Positions 38,101 to 50,100 of a stretch of DNA of 64,000 bases are shown one piece after another. The translations under genes were made by a program, and so were the position numbers. Position 1 is the first letter of the stretch; each line of letters begins with the position of its first letter. Origin of the DNA: Nageia nagi (Eukaryota > Pinophyta); contig JBITNC010000001.1 of NCBI GenBank assembly GCA_050084985.1, positions 64,666,001-64,730,000 of the forward strand, given 5' to 3'. The notes under the pieces were generated by a model. It saw only the letters and a list, made by a program, of their open reading frames with translations, was not told the DNA's origin and searched no databases.

Positions 38101-41100
38101 CGTTTCTCTCTGCATAATAATAGTTCCTTGAATAAATTGCAATTATTATGCCGTTAAACCCCCCTCCACATAGGTCAGGGGTTGAAATTACAATGCCAAG
38201 TCATAACTACAAAATGGTATTGAAAGTAATTTTCTACAATTCAATGAGAATATACAATTGGATTTTTGATTTCTATAGTACAAAACTGTAGCAAAATCAT
38301 TTGGATTTTGTAGGACCCAGAACCTTAAATACATCATTTGGATTTTTTATTTCTATAGTACAAAACTGTAGCAAAATCTGAAATTTATGAACATATACAT
38401 ACCTTCCAAAATAAGAAACTTTAACAGTCAAGGAGACTGCAACAAAGACAAATTTGAGACAAAATTTAAATCTTAAAAAGGCGCTATGCTTTCCTGCCTA
38501 GTTAAGCAATGTTCCACAATTCCTACAGTCAAGTTTTGAATCTTGTATGCTCCAACTCCTCTGCATCTGCTATGTTTCATTGTCTTCCGATATGTGATTC
38601 AATTATTTCAATTACTGATCTGAATTCATTTCTTGCTCGCTTCAAGACAATGCTTAGAGTTGGACAACAGATCATGTTGCTACACACTCATACACTAAGT
38701 AATCTCCATTTGAGCCCTGCATCCCTCAAACATGCCCTCCAACACCCTCGGTGTTGTATGAAAGGATGAGTTTCATCAGCATTCCAAATGAGCTCCATGA
38801 TCCGCCCATCCCTGCATTCATTTTCTCTTTACAGGCCCACAACAACTCTTCTTCGCCATAGTTTAAAGCTGCAGCCATCTAGCCTAGCAGACCTCTTTGC
38901 TACAAATCTGATACGCTAAAGCAGAACTGCCTTTGAGCTTGACATCCCATGCCCTCCAACAATTCTATTTTGTAACAAATGAAAATCTTTAATTGTAAAA
39001 TTCATTGGTCACTCTTAGTTGCAAATTGATATTTGTCCCTGATAGAAATCATATTTAATATTAAGGATACAAAAATTGTTAAACTTAGCAAGCAAATTTA
39101 ACAAAATAGCATAAATATTAACCAGAAATAATAGAAAAGTTTAACATGGAAAACCTTTTTCTATGCATGGAAAAACCACATGGCAAAAGGCAGTTTCAAT
39201 CTTTTATTAATCTCAGAAAACATTACACTTTTGTCACCCTCTCTATCTGAGATACATCTATTAATAGAACAACTATACATCTTATGATAGAACAATTGTA
39301 CATCTATTAATAGAACAACAATATGTCTCTTATGTATCTGCATCCCCAAAATTAAGTTTACTGCTCCAAAATCCTTCATATCAAATGTACTAGCCAGTTG
39401 ATCCTTGAGATCATTGATTTTCTTTATGCTAGAGCTTGCAACTAGCATATCATTAACATACAACAACAAAATACTTTGAAATACTCTTTTTATATTTTTG
39501 AAACATATATCCAAATTTATAGTTTATGTCAACTACTACTCTATTGATTCTAGAGAAATCAATTGAATCCAATGATATTGATATGTATAAATTAAACACA
39601 AAGAAATGAATCCAATCCATTTTTAGAGGCAAATGATGGGAATTGAACCCGCTCGTGGTGGATTTACAATCCACTAAGCCTTGAGATCATTGATTTTCTT
39701 CATGCTAGGACTTGCGACTAGCATATCATCAACATACAACAACAAAATAATGAAACTTCCATCATCAAACCTCTTATAATATGCACAATGGTTATTTTCA
39801 CTTTTGCTGAAACTTTGGCTCTTCATGGTGTCAAATTTTCTGTACCACATCCTTGGTGCCTGTTTCAAAACATATAGAGATTTCTTGAGTCTGCAAACTA
39901 AATTCTCTTTGCTTCTTTCTTTATAGCCCTTAGGCTGATCCTTAAGATCACCATGTAAGAAAGTGTTTTCACATCAAGTTGCTTCAGCTTTAGATTTTGT
40001 GCTGCAAGTAAAACTCTAACAGTAGTTAGCTTTACAGTTGGTGAAAATATTTCATTTAAGTCTATACCTGACTTCTAAACATAATCTTTTCCCACCAAGC
40101 AAGCTTTATATTCACTTTCATCTTTGTTCGTATCTACTTCAACAATCACAATGTTAAGTGTTTGTTGTTTCTCTTTCCTTTGAATGAATTTCGCATTAAC
40201 AGTAACATCCTGACTAATAAGTACGTTGTGGGCAGTAGGAACCCACAATCTATTCCCTATTACTATATCTCCATAGTCAAGAAAAACACAACTTTTACTA
40301 GTGCTTGCAGTAAACCAAACCTCTTTTGTTTATCAAGAATATAGTACTCACACAAGTCTAAATTACAAAACTTAATCCTTGAAAACATCATTGTGTCCTA
40401 AACATTACTGGAATTTGTTGTTGTTGCATAGTTTCTTACCATATTACCACACAAATGATATAGGGTGAGAAAATTGTTCTAATATGGGGTTGGTCATTTT
40501 GAACCAACAAATCCTCCACATTCATATTCCCTAGGGCAAAGTTACTTCCCTTAAACTTCTCACTCGCACAAAAATCTAAACGAGTTTCAAGAGAACCTAG
40601 CTTTGGTACCAACTGTTAGAACTCAACGAGCAAACGATAACAAAATAGCATAAATATTAACCAAAAGTAACATAAAAGTTTAACGTGGAAAACCTTGTTG
40701 TATGCAGGGAAAAACCACAAGGCAAAAGACAGCTTTGATCTTTTATTGATCTTAGAGAACATTACACTTTTCTCACCTCTCTATATGAGATACCCCTCAT
40801 AAACGCTCTCATACATACCCCTCATAAATGCTCTCATGCATACCTCTCATGCAGGCTCTCATACATTGTATCAACTATAAGGGGTCATTCCCTCTTTATA
40901 GAACATAATAGCCTATCTGGAGGGGCGAATGAATGCTCCACACGTGATTAGCATGCGAGAAGGAAGGCGAGCCCGGAGAGAAGTATGTGCGGATGGGACA
41001 TGCTTTCCCTCTTTACTGCCGCCACGAATTGTAATGACCCTATTTTTGAGAATATCTTGTATTTGGGATTTTCCACAAATCTCTTCTTCTACAAGTCAGA

Positions 41101-44100
41101 TATGGCCATTGCACCTTTAGAATTGGATAGAGCATCTCGTGGCATTTGTTTTAAGTGGTCATATGACTCCTTTTGGACGAGAAACGAAGGAGTTATGGCT
41201 ACTTGAAGTTCGCCAGTGGGATCAGTTTTTCATATTGCGTCCACACATGAAAATCCACTTAACTTAGTGGATTTCTACTTAAAAGTGCAACGTTGGATTA
41301 TAATAAGCTTTTATGTTATTCTAATGTTATTTTAAGTACTTTTATTTGTAATAAAGCCAATCAATGGCTTAGATTAGCTTAGAGGGGTCAATGCAAGATT
41401 AGGGTTGGAGTCTATATAAGGAGATGCAACTCTCCATTTTGGGCATATTATTGATATTGATATTGTAATGAGTCCTTGTGATTCTCATCTCCATAGTGCA
41501 TAGGTGATGATCCCTAGCATGGATGGAAGCTCTACAACTGACAAGTGATGGCCCTTGTTGTTGTATTGCCCTAGGATGATGCTTCCCTAGACCCCCAATA
41601 TTCAGAAAATACAAAAAAAGGTACCCAAGAGGAGTTTGTAGCATTTGTGGTAGTTTTAGCTTTCAGTTTGGTGTATTGTTTTAGTTCAGATTTGAGAAGT
41701 CAGCCTCCCCAAGGTAGTCGCCCATCTTTTGAGGTCACTTTTCAAACATTTATGAGGAGTTTTGCATTTGTTCCAGCCCAAGAGACCCATCGTCCATTTG
41801 TGTTAGTTTGGCATATCTAAATAAATACATTTGGCTGGTCGCTCCTCATATTTGGTGTTATTTTCAGTATTATTTCAGTATTTTATTATTTGTGTAATTT
41901 ATTTCTGCAATTTTGAATTAGGGTTTCTGCATTAAAAAAAAGGAACATTGCAAATTGGTATCAGAGCTGGAATCTTGCCAGTCTTTGGTTAGTGTCTATT
42001 TTTTTGAGTTTAGGTAGTTGTGGGTATCTTAGTTTTCGAATTTTTCTGAATTACGGTTTTCAAAAAATAGGGCTTTCAAATTTTTTTTGTGGGTATTTCA
42101 TATTCGTGTTGAAAAGTGTTTTTCTATGGTGAAAATTTATGCCTTACTGAAAATCTCAGATTTTTAGGGATTTTTTTTAGTAAATAAAAATTGCAGATTT
42201 GGATACCCTTTTGACCAATTTAAAGATCTGTGGTTTCAGAAATTTTTTTGGGTAAGATTTCAGAAATTCTAGATTTAGTTTTTTTTTTTGTGATTTGATT
42301 GGTTGTTGAAAAAGAAACCTCAAATTCGTCCATATCAGGAAACCCTATTTCGAGGGGGTCATTTAGGGTGGATTTTGGACTCTTAGCATTAGATTCAATA
42401 TGCTAAGTCAAGTACTTGACCCTTAGGAGCATTTTTGAGTGCTTTGCATACTGTTTTAAGCTTCTAGAAGGGTTTTTCAGAGGAAAAACAGGAAGGTAAC
42501 GTTTTTAAAGATTCAGTCAGTTGGAGGTATTTGTCAAGTAAATTTGAGCACCCATTAAGCTCTGCTTCTTATTGCCACGTTCAGAAAAAAATGTTGCAAT
42601 TTTTTTTTGATATGAAATCTAGCATTTCCTATGATTTCTGACCTATTTTTCAGGAATTGCACAAATAGGGTTTTGAAGGTTAATGTTTGCTAAGAGTGAA
42701 TCATGGAACTATTCAGGAGAAAAGAGAATGAGCAAAAGTTGGATGCAATGATTGCTTTGATGCAAGAGATAGTGACATTAAAAAGGGCAAGCATGCAACA
42801 AAATGGAACCAATCAACCTAAGAGGGAGAAAAGACAATTGCAACAAAAAATGACCATTCCCACTTTTAATGGTCAAGATGGTTTATCAACTTTGGGAAAA
42901 ACAGAGAAAGTTGAAATTTTCCATCAAAAGGAAGAGCTTGAGGAGAATTGTGCAGAAAATTTTGAAGTTTTTCTTACCATTGAAAAAGAGGAAAAGGGCC
43001 AAATAGAAAATTTTGAAGAAAATGTAGGTAGTGAAGACCTTTCAGCAATGGAGCATGGTTTGTCTAGCATGATTGATTTGGTGATAGAGATGCTACTCTC
43101 CCACTTAACGTTTGTTTGAAAGAGAACCAAAATACTTTCTTTTGCACATTTATACCTACACATGTTGAGAATGAATTCAATGAGAAACATGATGCTCATG
43201 ATTTGGGAAAAGAGTTAGAGAATGTTTCAAATTTGGTTTTTGCATACTCTATGGGAAAGATACAAAAGGGTGTTGAAGAATTTTCAGTTTGTGAAAGTTT
43301 GGAGAGATATGGGCTAAGATTCCAAATTAAGCCCTTAGATAATTGTGATCATAATGGCCTTAACTTTTCTTGTGTGAAGAGTTTTGCGAGGGAAAGATCA
43401 ATCACACTTGAGAATTGTGATCAACCTTTAAATGCATGGGATCTAGGAATTCTTTTCATGTATGGTAAGAGTTCTTTTGGAGGAGAGAAGCACAAGCATA
43501 TTCAGCCATGGTACATGTCTCATACTCATCTCATGGGAGGAGGATAATCCCTTGACATTTCACAAATTCTGCTATGTAAAGATAAAATCACTACAGCCAT
43601 GGTTCCTTCAAATAAAATGTTGATTTTTCTCATGTGGATGCATAGTAGGTGGTGTAGAACACTTCTCACATGGAACATTGCAAAAGGAGATACTTTTTCA
43701 TGGACATATGTGGTATCTTTTCACTTCTTTTTGTGGTTTTCATGGATTTACAAGTTGCTGATTCAGTTTTGGTATTTGAAGTGGAGTCTTATATGTGGAT
43801 AGAATGGTGCAAAATTCTCATTTTTTTGCAGCCAATAAATCTGATTTAAAAATCAGAAAAATTGCAGAAGAAAATGAGGACAATTGGTACATTTGTCATC
43901 ATACATGTTCACATGATATTTTCAGCCTTTTAGACAGTTGGAACAGCCAACAAAGAAGCACCATGATTGGAAAAATTGAGAGGATTACAGTTGCAAATTT
44001 GATAAAATTTTGGAACAGCAAAAGGACTAATTCCACATTTGATTGGGACACTTGTGTACATTTGGAGTATGGTTTAAAAGGCAAATGGGATAGATGGGTT

Positions 44101-47100
44101 GCACTTATTGTTGAATCTTGGCATGCATTTGTTCATAATTTTGTCTTGATGATTTCTAATTTCATTTTGAGAATGTGTCATAGTTACAGATGGGAAAATT
44201 TTCACTTCATTTTTAGGTTGATGGAGTTGAAAGACACTTCTAAAACTGATTTGATTAGTGAGTTTAATTGAGCATGCATAAGGATGAATTACATACATAA
44301 ATGTTGTCAAAACAATTATTTTCAATGGAAAAGTGTTGGTGCATCTTTCTTCATACTTGGTATTCTACATTGCAAAAAGCTTTGGACTGTTTTGATGACA
44401 ATTAGCATGGCTACAATTTATACAAATATGGCTGTATACTGCATGTTTTTTGATGCAGTAAGGGTTGAGACTGATATACATGAGTTGCAGAATTGCATGT
44501 GTTCTTTTGCTCAACTTGGGCAAGGTAAAAACAGAAAATTTCATGTGTAAAGGTGCTATGCTCAGTTATAGGGAGAAAAGGAAGATAAATTGAAACATGG
44601 GCAGCCAAGGAAACATTCCACAAAGGTACAAGCTGAATTCTGATTTTTATGACAGCAGTGTACTATTTCTTTTGGGGCATGATGATGATGAGCTTGTTGA
44701 TAGAAAACTTGATGAGTTTTAGAAATTGGTGTCTTGTGGTGATGCCAACATATTTGGATAGGTAACTTATTTTCATTTTGTCATGAATTTAAGTTATATA
44801 CTTTTTGCATTGGTTGGTTTTGAAAGTGTATTTTCAGTTATGGGAGCACATAGTCATGTTTGTTGTGGGTTTGAGCATGAAAGTGTGAGTAAGTTTCATC
44901 CATGATGTGCACATCCAGTTCAAAGTTGCTACAACAGTATAAAGAAGTATTGGGAAAGGTATGCAACATTTTTTTGGCCAAGGAAAGCAATTTATGATGA
45001 AGTCACTAATATTTGGCATGGTTTGGAAGTCATACGGGAGGTAATAAATTGTGTAATTGGCTGTGATATTATTGCTGTACATTTCATTTTCAGTCACTAT
45101 TTTCTTGAGATATTTGCTAGTTATCTTTCATTCATGCATGGCACAATGATGGGAAATAATGAAAGCACGAGGTCAGATGAGTGTAATGCATTTATGGCTG
45201 TTGGAAAGAGCAAACCAGACCTGTTACACTTTTATTCCAGCCACTTTTCCAAGTTCCCAACCATCATTATTGATGATTTATTGATGCTCCTACATAACGC
45301 AACTATGAGGGATGGAAAATCACTCAGTTGCCTACATGTTGGGAGTACAAACACCATGTTTTTACTGTTGTTATAAGAAAATCAGACTTGCTATGTATTC
45401 ATGATGGACTTGGTGATGAAGAAGCAATATGGACTTTTACCACATTTAGAGGTATGACTTGCTTTCATGAACATCATTGCTTTGATTTGGGTTTGAAGGT
45501 TACTATTTCAGTTTTGGCTAGTTTGAGAGATGCAATTTCAGCCTTTGGAAGCTTGGGTTATATTTGTTTTGGGCATAAACATAATTTGAAGAATAAGTCT
45601 CAGATTTTGATGTGCACACTTAGTTCAGTTCTGAAACAGCAGTATGAAAGGACATATAAGGAGGTATGTGGGTTGTTTGTGGTAAAGAAAATTGCTTTGA
45701 TGAAGTCTTCAATATCCTCCATTGCTTGATACATGAGTTATTGGACTTCATACATGACTTTGAAGATGGTAACAACATGACTGTTGTAATTCCATTATCT
45801 AGTTCTTATTTCATTGACACATTCACTACTACTGTTGATTTTATCATTTTTATGCATAGTACAACTAGGGAAACAATGAAAGAATGATTTTAGATATTTT
45901 TGGAAGGTTTCAACAATCTTCATTCACTGATGTATTGAAGAAATCAGACCTGTTTCATATTCAGTTTTGGCTGGCCTGCGTTAAATGAGACTTACCTTCA
46001 CTCAGTTTTGAGGTACATGGAGGCTTGAGACGGATTTGGGATAGTTTTGGTAAAGTTCTCTTTGGTAAAATTGTTTGGGATCTTGGTATCATAGATGATT
46101 TAAACTTGTTTCAGCTGAGCAGGTTAGAGTTGGTGTTGGGATTGCTTGAGGACAAGCAATTTGAGAATGGCAGACTTGTAATGACCCTATTTTTGAGAAT
46201 ATCTTGTATTTGGGATTTTCCACAAATCTCTTCTTCTACATGTTAGATATGGCCATTGCACCTTCAAAATTGGATAGAGCATCTCATGGCATTTGTTTTA
46301 AGTGGTCACATGACTCCTTTTGGACGAGAAATGAAGGAGTTATGGCTACTTGAAGTTCGCTAGTGGGATCAGTTTTTCATATTGCATCCACACATGAAAA
46401 TCCACTTAACATAGTGGATTTCTACTTAAAAGTGCAACGTTGGATTATAATAAGCTTTTATGTTATTCTAATGTTATTTTAAGCACTTTTATTTGTAATA
46501 AAGCCAATCAATGGCTTAGATTAGCTTAGAGGGGTCAATGCAAGATTAGGGTTGGACTCTATATAAGGAGATGCAACTCTTCATTTTGGGCATATTATTG
46601 ATATTGATATTGTAATGAGTCCTTGTGATTCTCATCTCCATAGTGTATAGGTGATGATCCCTAGCATGGATGGAAGCTCTACAACTGACAAGTGATGGCC
46701 CTTGTTGTTGTATTGCCCTAGGGTGATGCTTCTCTAGACCCCCAATATTCAGAAAATACAAAAAGAGGTACCCAAGAGAAGTTCATGGCATTTGTGGCAG
46801 TTTCAACTTTCAGTTTGGTGTGTTGTTTCACTTCAAATCTGAGAAGTCAGCCTCCCCAAGGTAGTCGCCATCTTTTGATGTCACTTTTCAAACATTTTTG
46901 AAGAGTTTTGCATTTGTTCTATTCCAAGAGACCCATCGCCCATGTGTGTTAGTTTGGCATATCTAAATAAATACATTTGGTTGGTCTCTCCTCATATTTG
47001 GTGTGATTTTCAGTATTATTTCAGTATTTTATTATTTGTGTAATTTATTTCTGCAATTTCAAATTAGGGTTTTTGCATTAAAAAAAAGAACATTGCACAA

Positions 47101-50100
47101 ATTAAGAGAAGATGGACCGTAGATCTGGTAGGTAGGTGGAAGGCTGGGATTAGATAGGCTATTAGGCACCTCGATCACCACCTTCTTAATAGTATCACTT
47201 GTAATGAGACTCTTAAATGACTGATCAAAAATGCTTGGAACCTCCTATGGGGGAAGAATTGAGAAGGGACCCAGAAGTATGGAGAATTTTGTATACTGGG
47301 GGCATTGATGGTTTTGTGGATGCCTTGAATGGACACAATTCTAGCTGGTACAGTTAGGTAGCCAATTCATGGGACAATGGTAGAGTTGTGGTTGATGGCA
47401 AGGACTTTACCATCAACCCAGAAATTAGAGGTAGCTACGAGGATGGAAAATGCAGGAAGACAATATAGAAGAAACGTGAAAACTCCAATCTCGGAGATAC
47501 ATTTGTTCTACAGGCCAGGGGTCCCCCTTCGTTAAATAAGGAAATCAACTTATCATATTTCAACCATTCACTACCCATGGGACAAGGTGGCCAAGGTGAT
47601 TGTGAAGTTGTTCACAATGGAAGGAAGGTACACGAAATTGTTTGGTGTCTATTTTGTATTGTTAAATCACTTCCGGGGCAATTGTAGAATCAATTTTCGT
47701 TATTTCCTGTTTCATTCCCTAGATGCTTGCATTAGGAAAAATAGGAGAGCTATGCCGGTCCACCAAGGTTTGATTAAGATTTTAGTTGAATTTGTAAATG
47801 TGGGTGCTAGAAGAATTAGGCCCTTGTATCAACAAATGCTTGTTACCCCACTATTAGATGCTACTCCTTTGGGTAACCCGGGTCGTGAAGCCCGTAGAAG
47901 CCCCTCCTTGCCTAAGGAACCAGCCAGTCTTCCAGTCATAGAGCTTTCCTCTGATTCGGATAATCCTGCCCCAGAGGAAGAAGTCCTAGAGCCAGAATCT
48001 GAACCTGAAGCAAGAATTAAGCTGGTGGACTACTGTGATGATGAGGATGATGAGGAAGAGGAGATAAACTTGCGTAGGATGGAGGTAGAAGAAGAAAAGG
48101 GAAAGGAATCACCAATTCCCCTAACTACGGGTGGGGAAGATGACATCCCTATTGAGACCCCTCTCGGTTGGAGGAGGAGTATTCAGAGGAATGTCGGGCC
48201 CCCCCAGAGGAAGATGAGGATTGGAGTTGGTCCCCACCAAAGTATGGATATCGGGAGTCAGACTCCCCCTTGAGCAACCACGGTTAGTTTGAGGAGACGG
48301 AGGAGATATAGCAACATTATGGGCCCCTTGAACAGCACCCTGAGCTGGACCCTACGGGTCCTAGCAAACTCCAAACTCTCATCCCTAGGATGAGGTTTAA
48401 AAAGGTTTATGGGAAGCAGAGGCATTTTGCCGAATGGGGACGGATTGACAAGAGAGGAAAGGAATGGTGCAATGTTAGGATGATTAGAAGAGCAGCAAAG
48501 GCTACCCAGTTTCTGTGTTATAATAAGCAGAGATTAGTTGGAGAAAGGTGGAAGGTGACTCGGGCTTCTCACCAAAAGGAAGTTCCTATAGCTATTTCGA
48601 TCCCAAACTCAGAGGGATTGACGAATATGGAGATGGAGCTGTTATGGGATTGTTTCAACAAGAAGAATTCAAATTTCGAGATTGATTAGAGACTAATTAT
48701 TCAACAAGTACATGGATGGTGCGATTCAGAAATAGTTAGGAAGGATGACAACGGTAGTTCCTCTCTCTCAGCTACTGGAAACACAACTACGGGAAGATTG
48801 TTTAGATTGTTTTGTGTCTCTTTTTGTTCCAAATGATACTCTATTGATTATCTATAACTTTGTAAATACAGGTTTTGGGGCCTTGTTTTCTGAAAACCCG
48901 CTGTAAATATTTTTTACGCTAACAAAAAAAAAACATAATAGCCTATCTAAAGGTAGTGTCTATTATTAAAGTATTTATATATAATATGTCTACTAATAGA
49001 ACAACTGTATATCTAATAATAGAACAACAACTCTTTTAATAATAGAACAATAGTACATCTAGTAATAGAACAATGTGCACTACTCTGTTGTGGAATGTTG
49101 GAGATTTGCATATTGATGTCACTTCTTAACAAAAATCATATTCCAAATAAAATTAGCATCTAATTGGAACTTAACACCCACAACCTAATGGCTACAAGCA
49201 GATATTGGAGATGAAAAGTATTATCGTGGCAATATTTTAGCCCCTTTTGAAAATTACAAAATTGAAATTTGATTGTTATGCCATGTTTATGTCGTGATTA
49301 CATGTCATCTTGAATATTACTTTTTGAAATATAGAAATTTTATAGTAACCCACTAAATGTAAGAATAAAGATTTGATGTGAGTGGTAGACACCTAACATA
49401 TCTATTAAGTTGTTATTTAATACATAAATATTGTAGATTGTTGGAAGCTGTTGGAGGTCCTTTTTGGCCGCTTCTTGTTTGAAGCCATTTTTGAGGTGTT
49501 GGACTTCATTTTCCCTTTTCAACATTCTAAACCTCTTTCCTTTATTCCTTACACATTTTTCCATCAAGGTCTGGAGCTCATCAGCTTAGAGGTTGTTTAC
49601 CGGGTTGTTCGCTTGAGGTTTTGGATGCATGGAAGTGGATTTTTTCCATGGCAACTACACAAGATTGGTCATGTGGACTATCTATCATTTAGACAAGACT
49701 TTCTCATTGTCAACTCTTTGTTTACAAGCTATTGGTAGGAGCATATGAAGGATGTCCTCATGAAGCATGACATTTGGAAGTTCATTGCCTCCTTAAAGCA
49801 TTAGGACTTCAATATTGAAGAAAATAACCATGGGAATATATGGGTGAGAGCTTCATTGAATTATATCATTGGTGAGAATGAAATAATTTAGTTTTCCAAG
49901 CAAAGCTTTGAGGGGAGTGTTAGAATAGAGGTTTGTTGTAATGGCAAGCACGTAACTTAGTTATTACGTTTTTATTCAATATGTAAGGGGTTGGCACTTA
50001 TTATGAAAAGACACAGCCTTTCACCAAATTTGGGTTATGTGTGTTATATTTATATACCAACCTACCTCACCGAGTTTTACGAAGATTCCACCATATTATG

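Larger units (their letters stand above)
41030..47097 (+). mobile_element. Large non-autonomous LTR retrotransposon (LARD) related to chromoviruses
   Basis: LTRs lie at 41030-41952 and 46177-47097, both starting TGTAATGACCC and ending ACATTGCA, with flanks CGAAT (41025-41029) and CAAAT (47098-47102), a 5-bp duplication with one CpG transition. A tRNA-iMet primer site TGGTATCAGAGC begins at 41956. Just before the right LTR is TTGAGGACAAGCAATTTG, the same sequence that precedes the 3' LTR of the chromovirus in intron 5. The 4.2-kb interior has several medium frames but no protease, RT, RNase H or integrase. The LTRs differ at about 4 per cent over the first 260 bases compared, mostly at CpG sites, so it is older than the chromovirus. 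Confidence 0.88.
40919..48931 (+). mobile_element. Poly-A retroposon (about 1.9 kb) split by an LTR element
   Basis: A 17-bp duplication AACATAATAGCCTATCT flanks it exactly (40902-40918 and 48932-48948), and the right end is a poly-A run after TTTTTTACGCTAAC. Removing the LTR element at 41030-47097 leaves about 1.95 kb with a GC-rich 5' start and two frames (47587-48273, 48390-48689). Its last 80 bases match the short retroposon at 32821-32956 in intron 3. No reverse transcriptase is present, so it must be moved by a LINE in trans, or it is a retroposed copy of an unknown transcript. Confidence 0.8.
39077..49176 (-). mobile_element. Degenerate, internally deleted Copia element with nested insertions
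   Basis: The left repeat starts TGTTAAACTTAGCA at 39077 and the right repeat TGTTAGAACTCAAC at 40614. They share a long stretch around AATAGCATAAATATTAACCA and GTGGAAAACC, so they are LTRs. Between them, on the - strand, Copia RT remains: [13 protein letters not shown] near 39820-39868 and [20 protein letters not shown] at 39680-39760. RNase H is missing: RT runs straight into the left LTR after LILGMQIHK. An insertion with a plastid trnH remnant interrupts RT, with the RT segment present on both sides of it. The right LTR is split at 40918/48949 by a poly-A retroposon. The outer right limit (49176) is inferred from an AACA end and is uncertain. Confidence 0.7.

Noticed and set aside
38509-38990. 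A host gene fragment on either strand
   Set aside because: It is less AT-rich and weakly coding-like, but I could not match it to any family, so I did not call a gene.
39628-39675. A working tRNA gene with a GUA anticodon
   Set aside because: Only the anticodon and T arms are present. It matches plastid trnH with decay, so it is a remnant, not a tRNA-Tyr gene.
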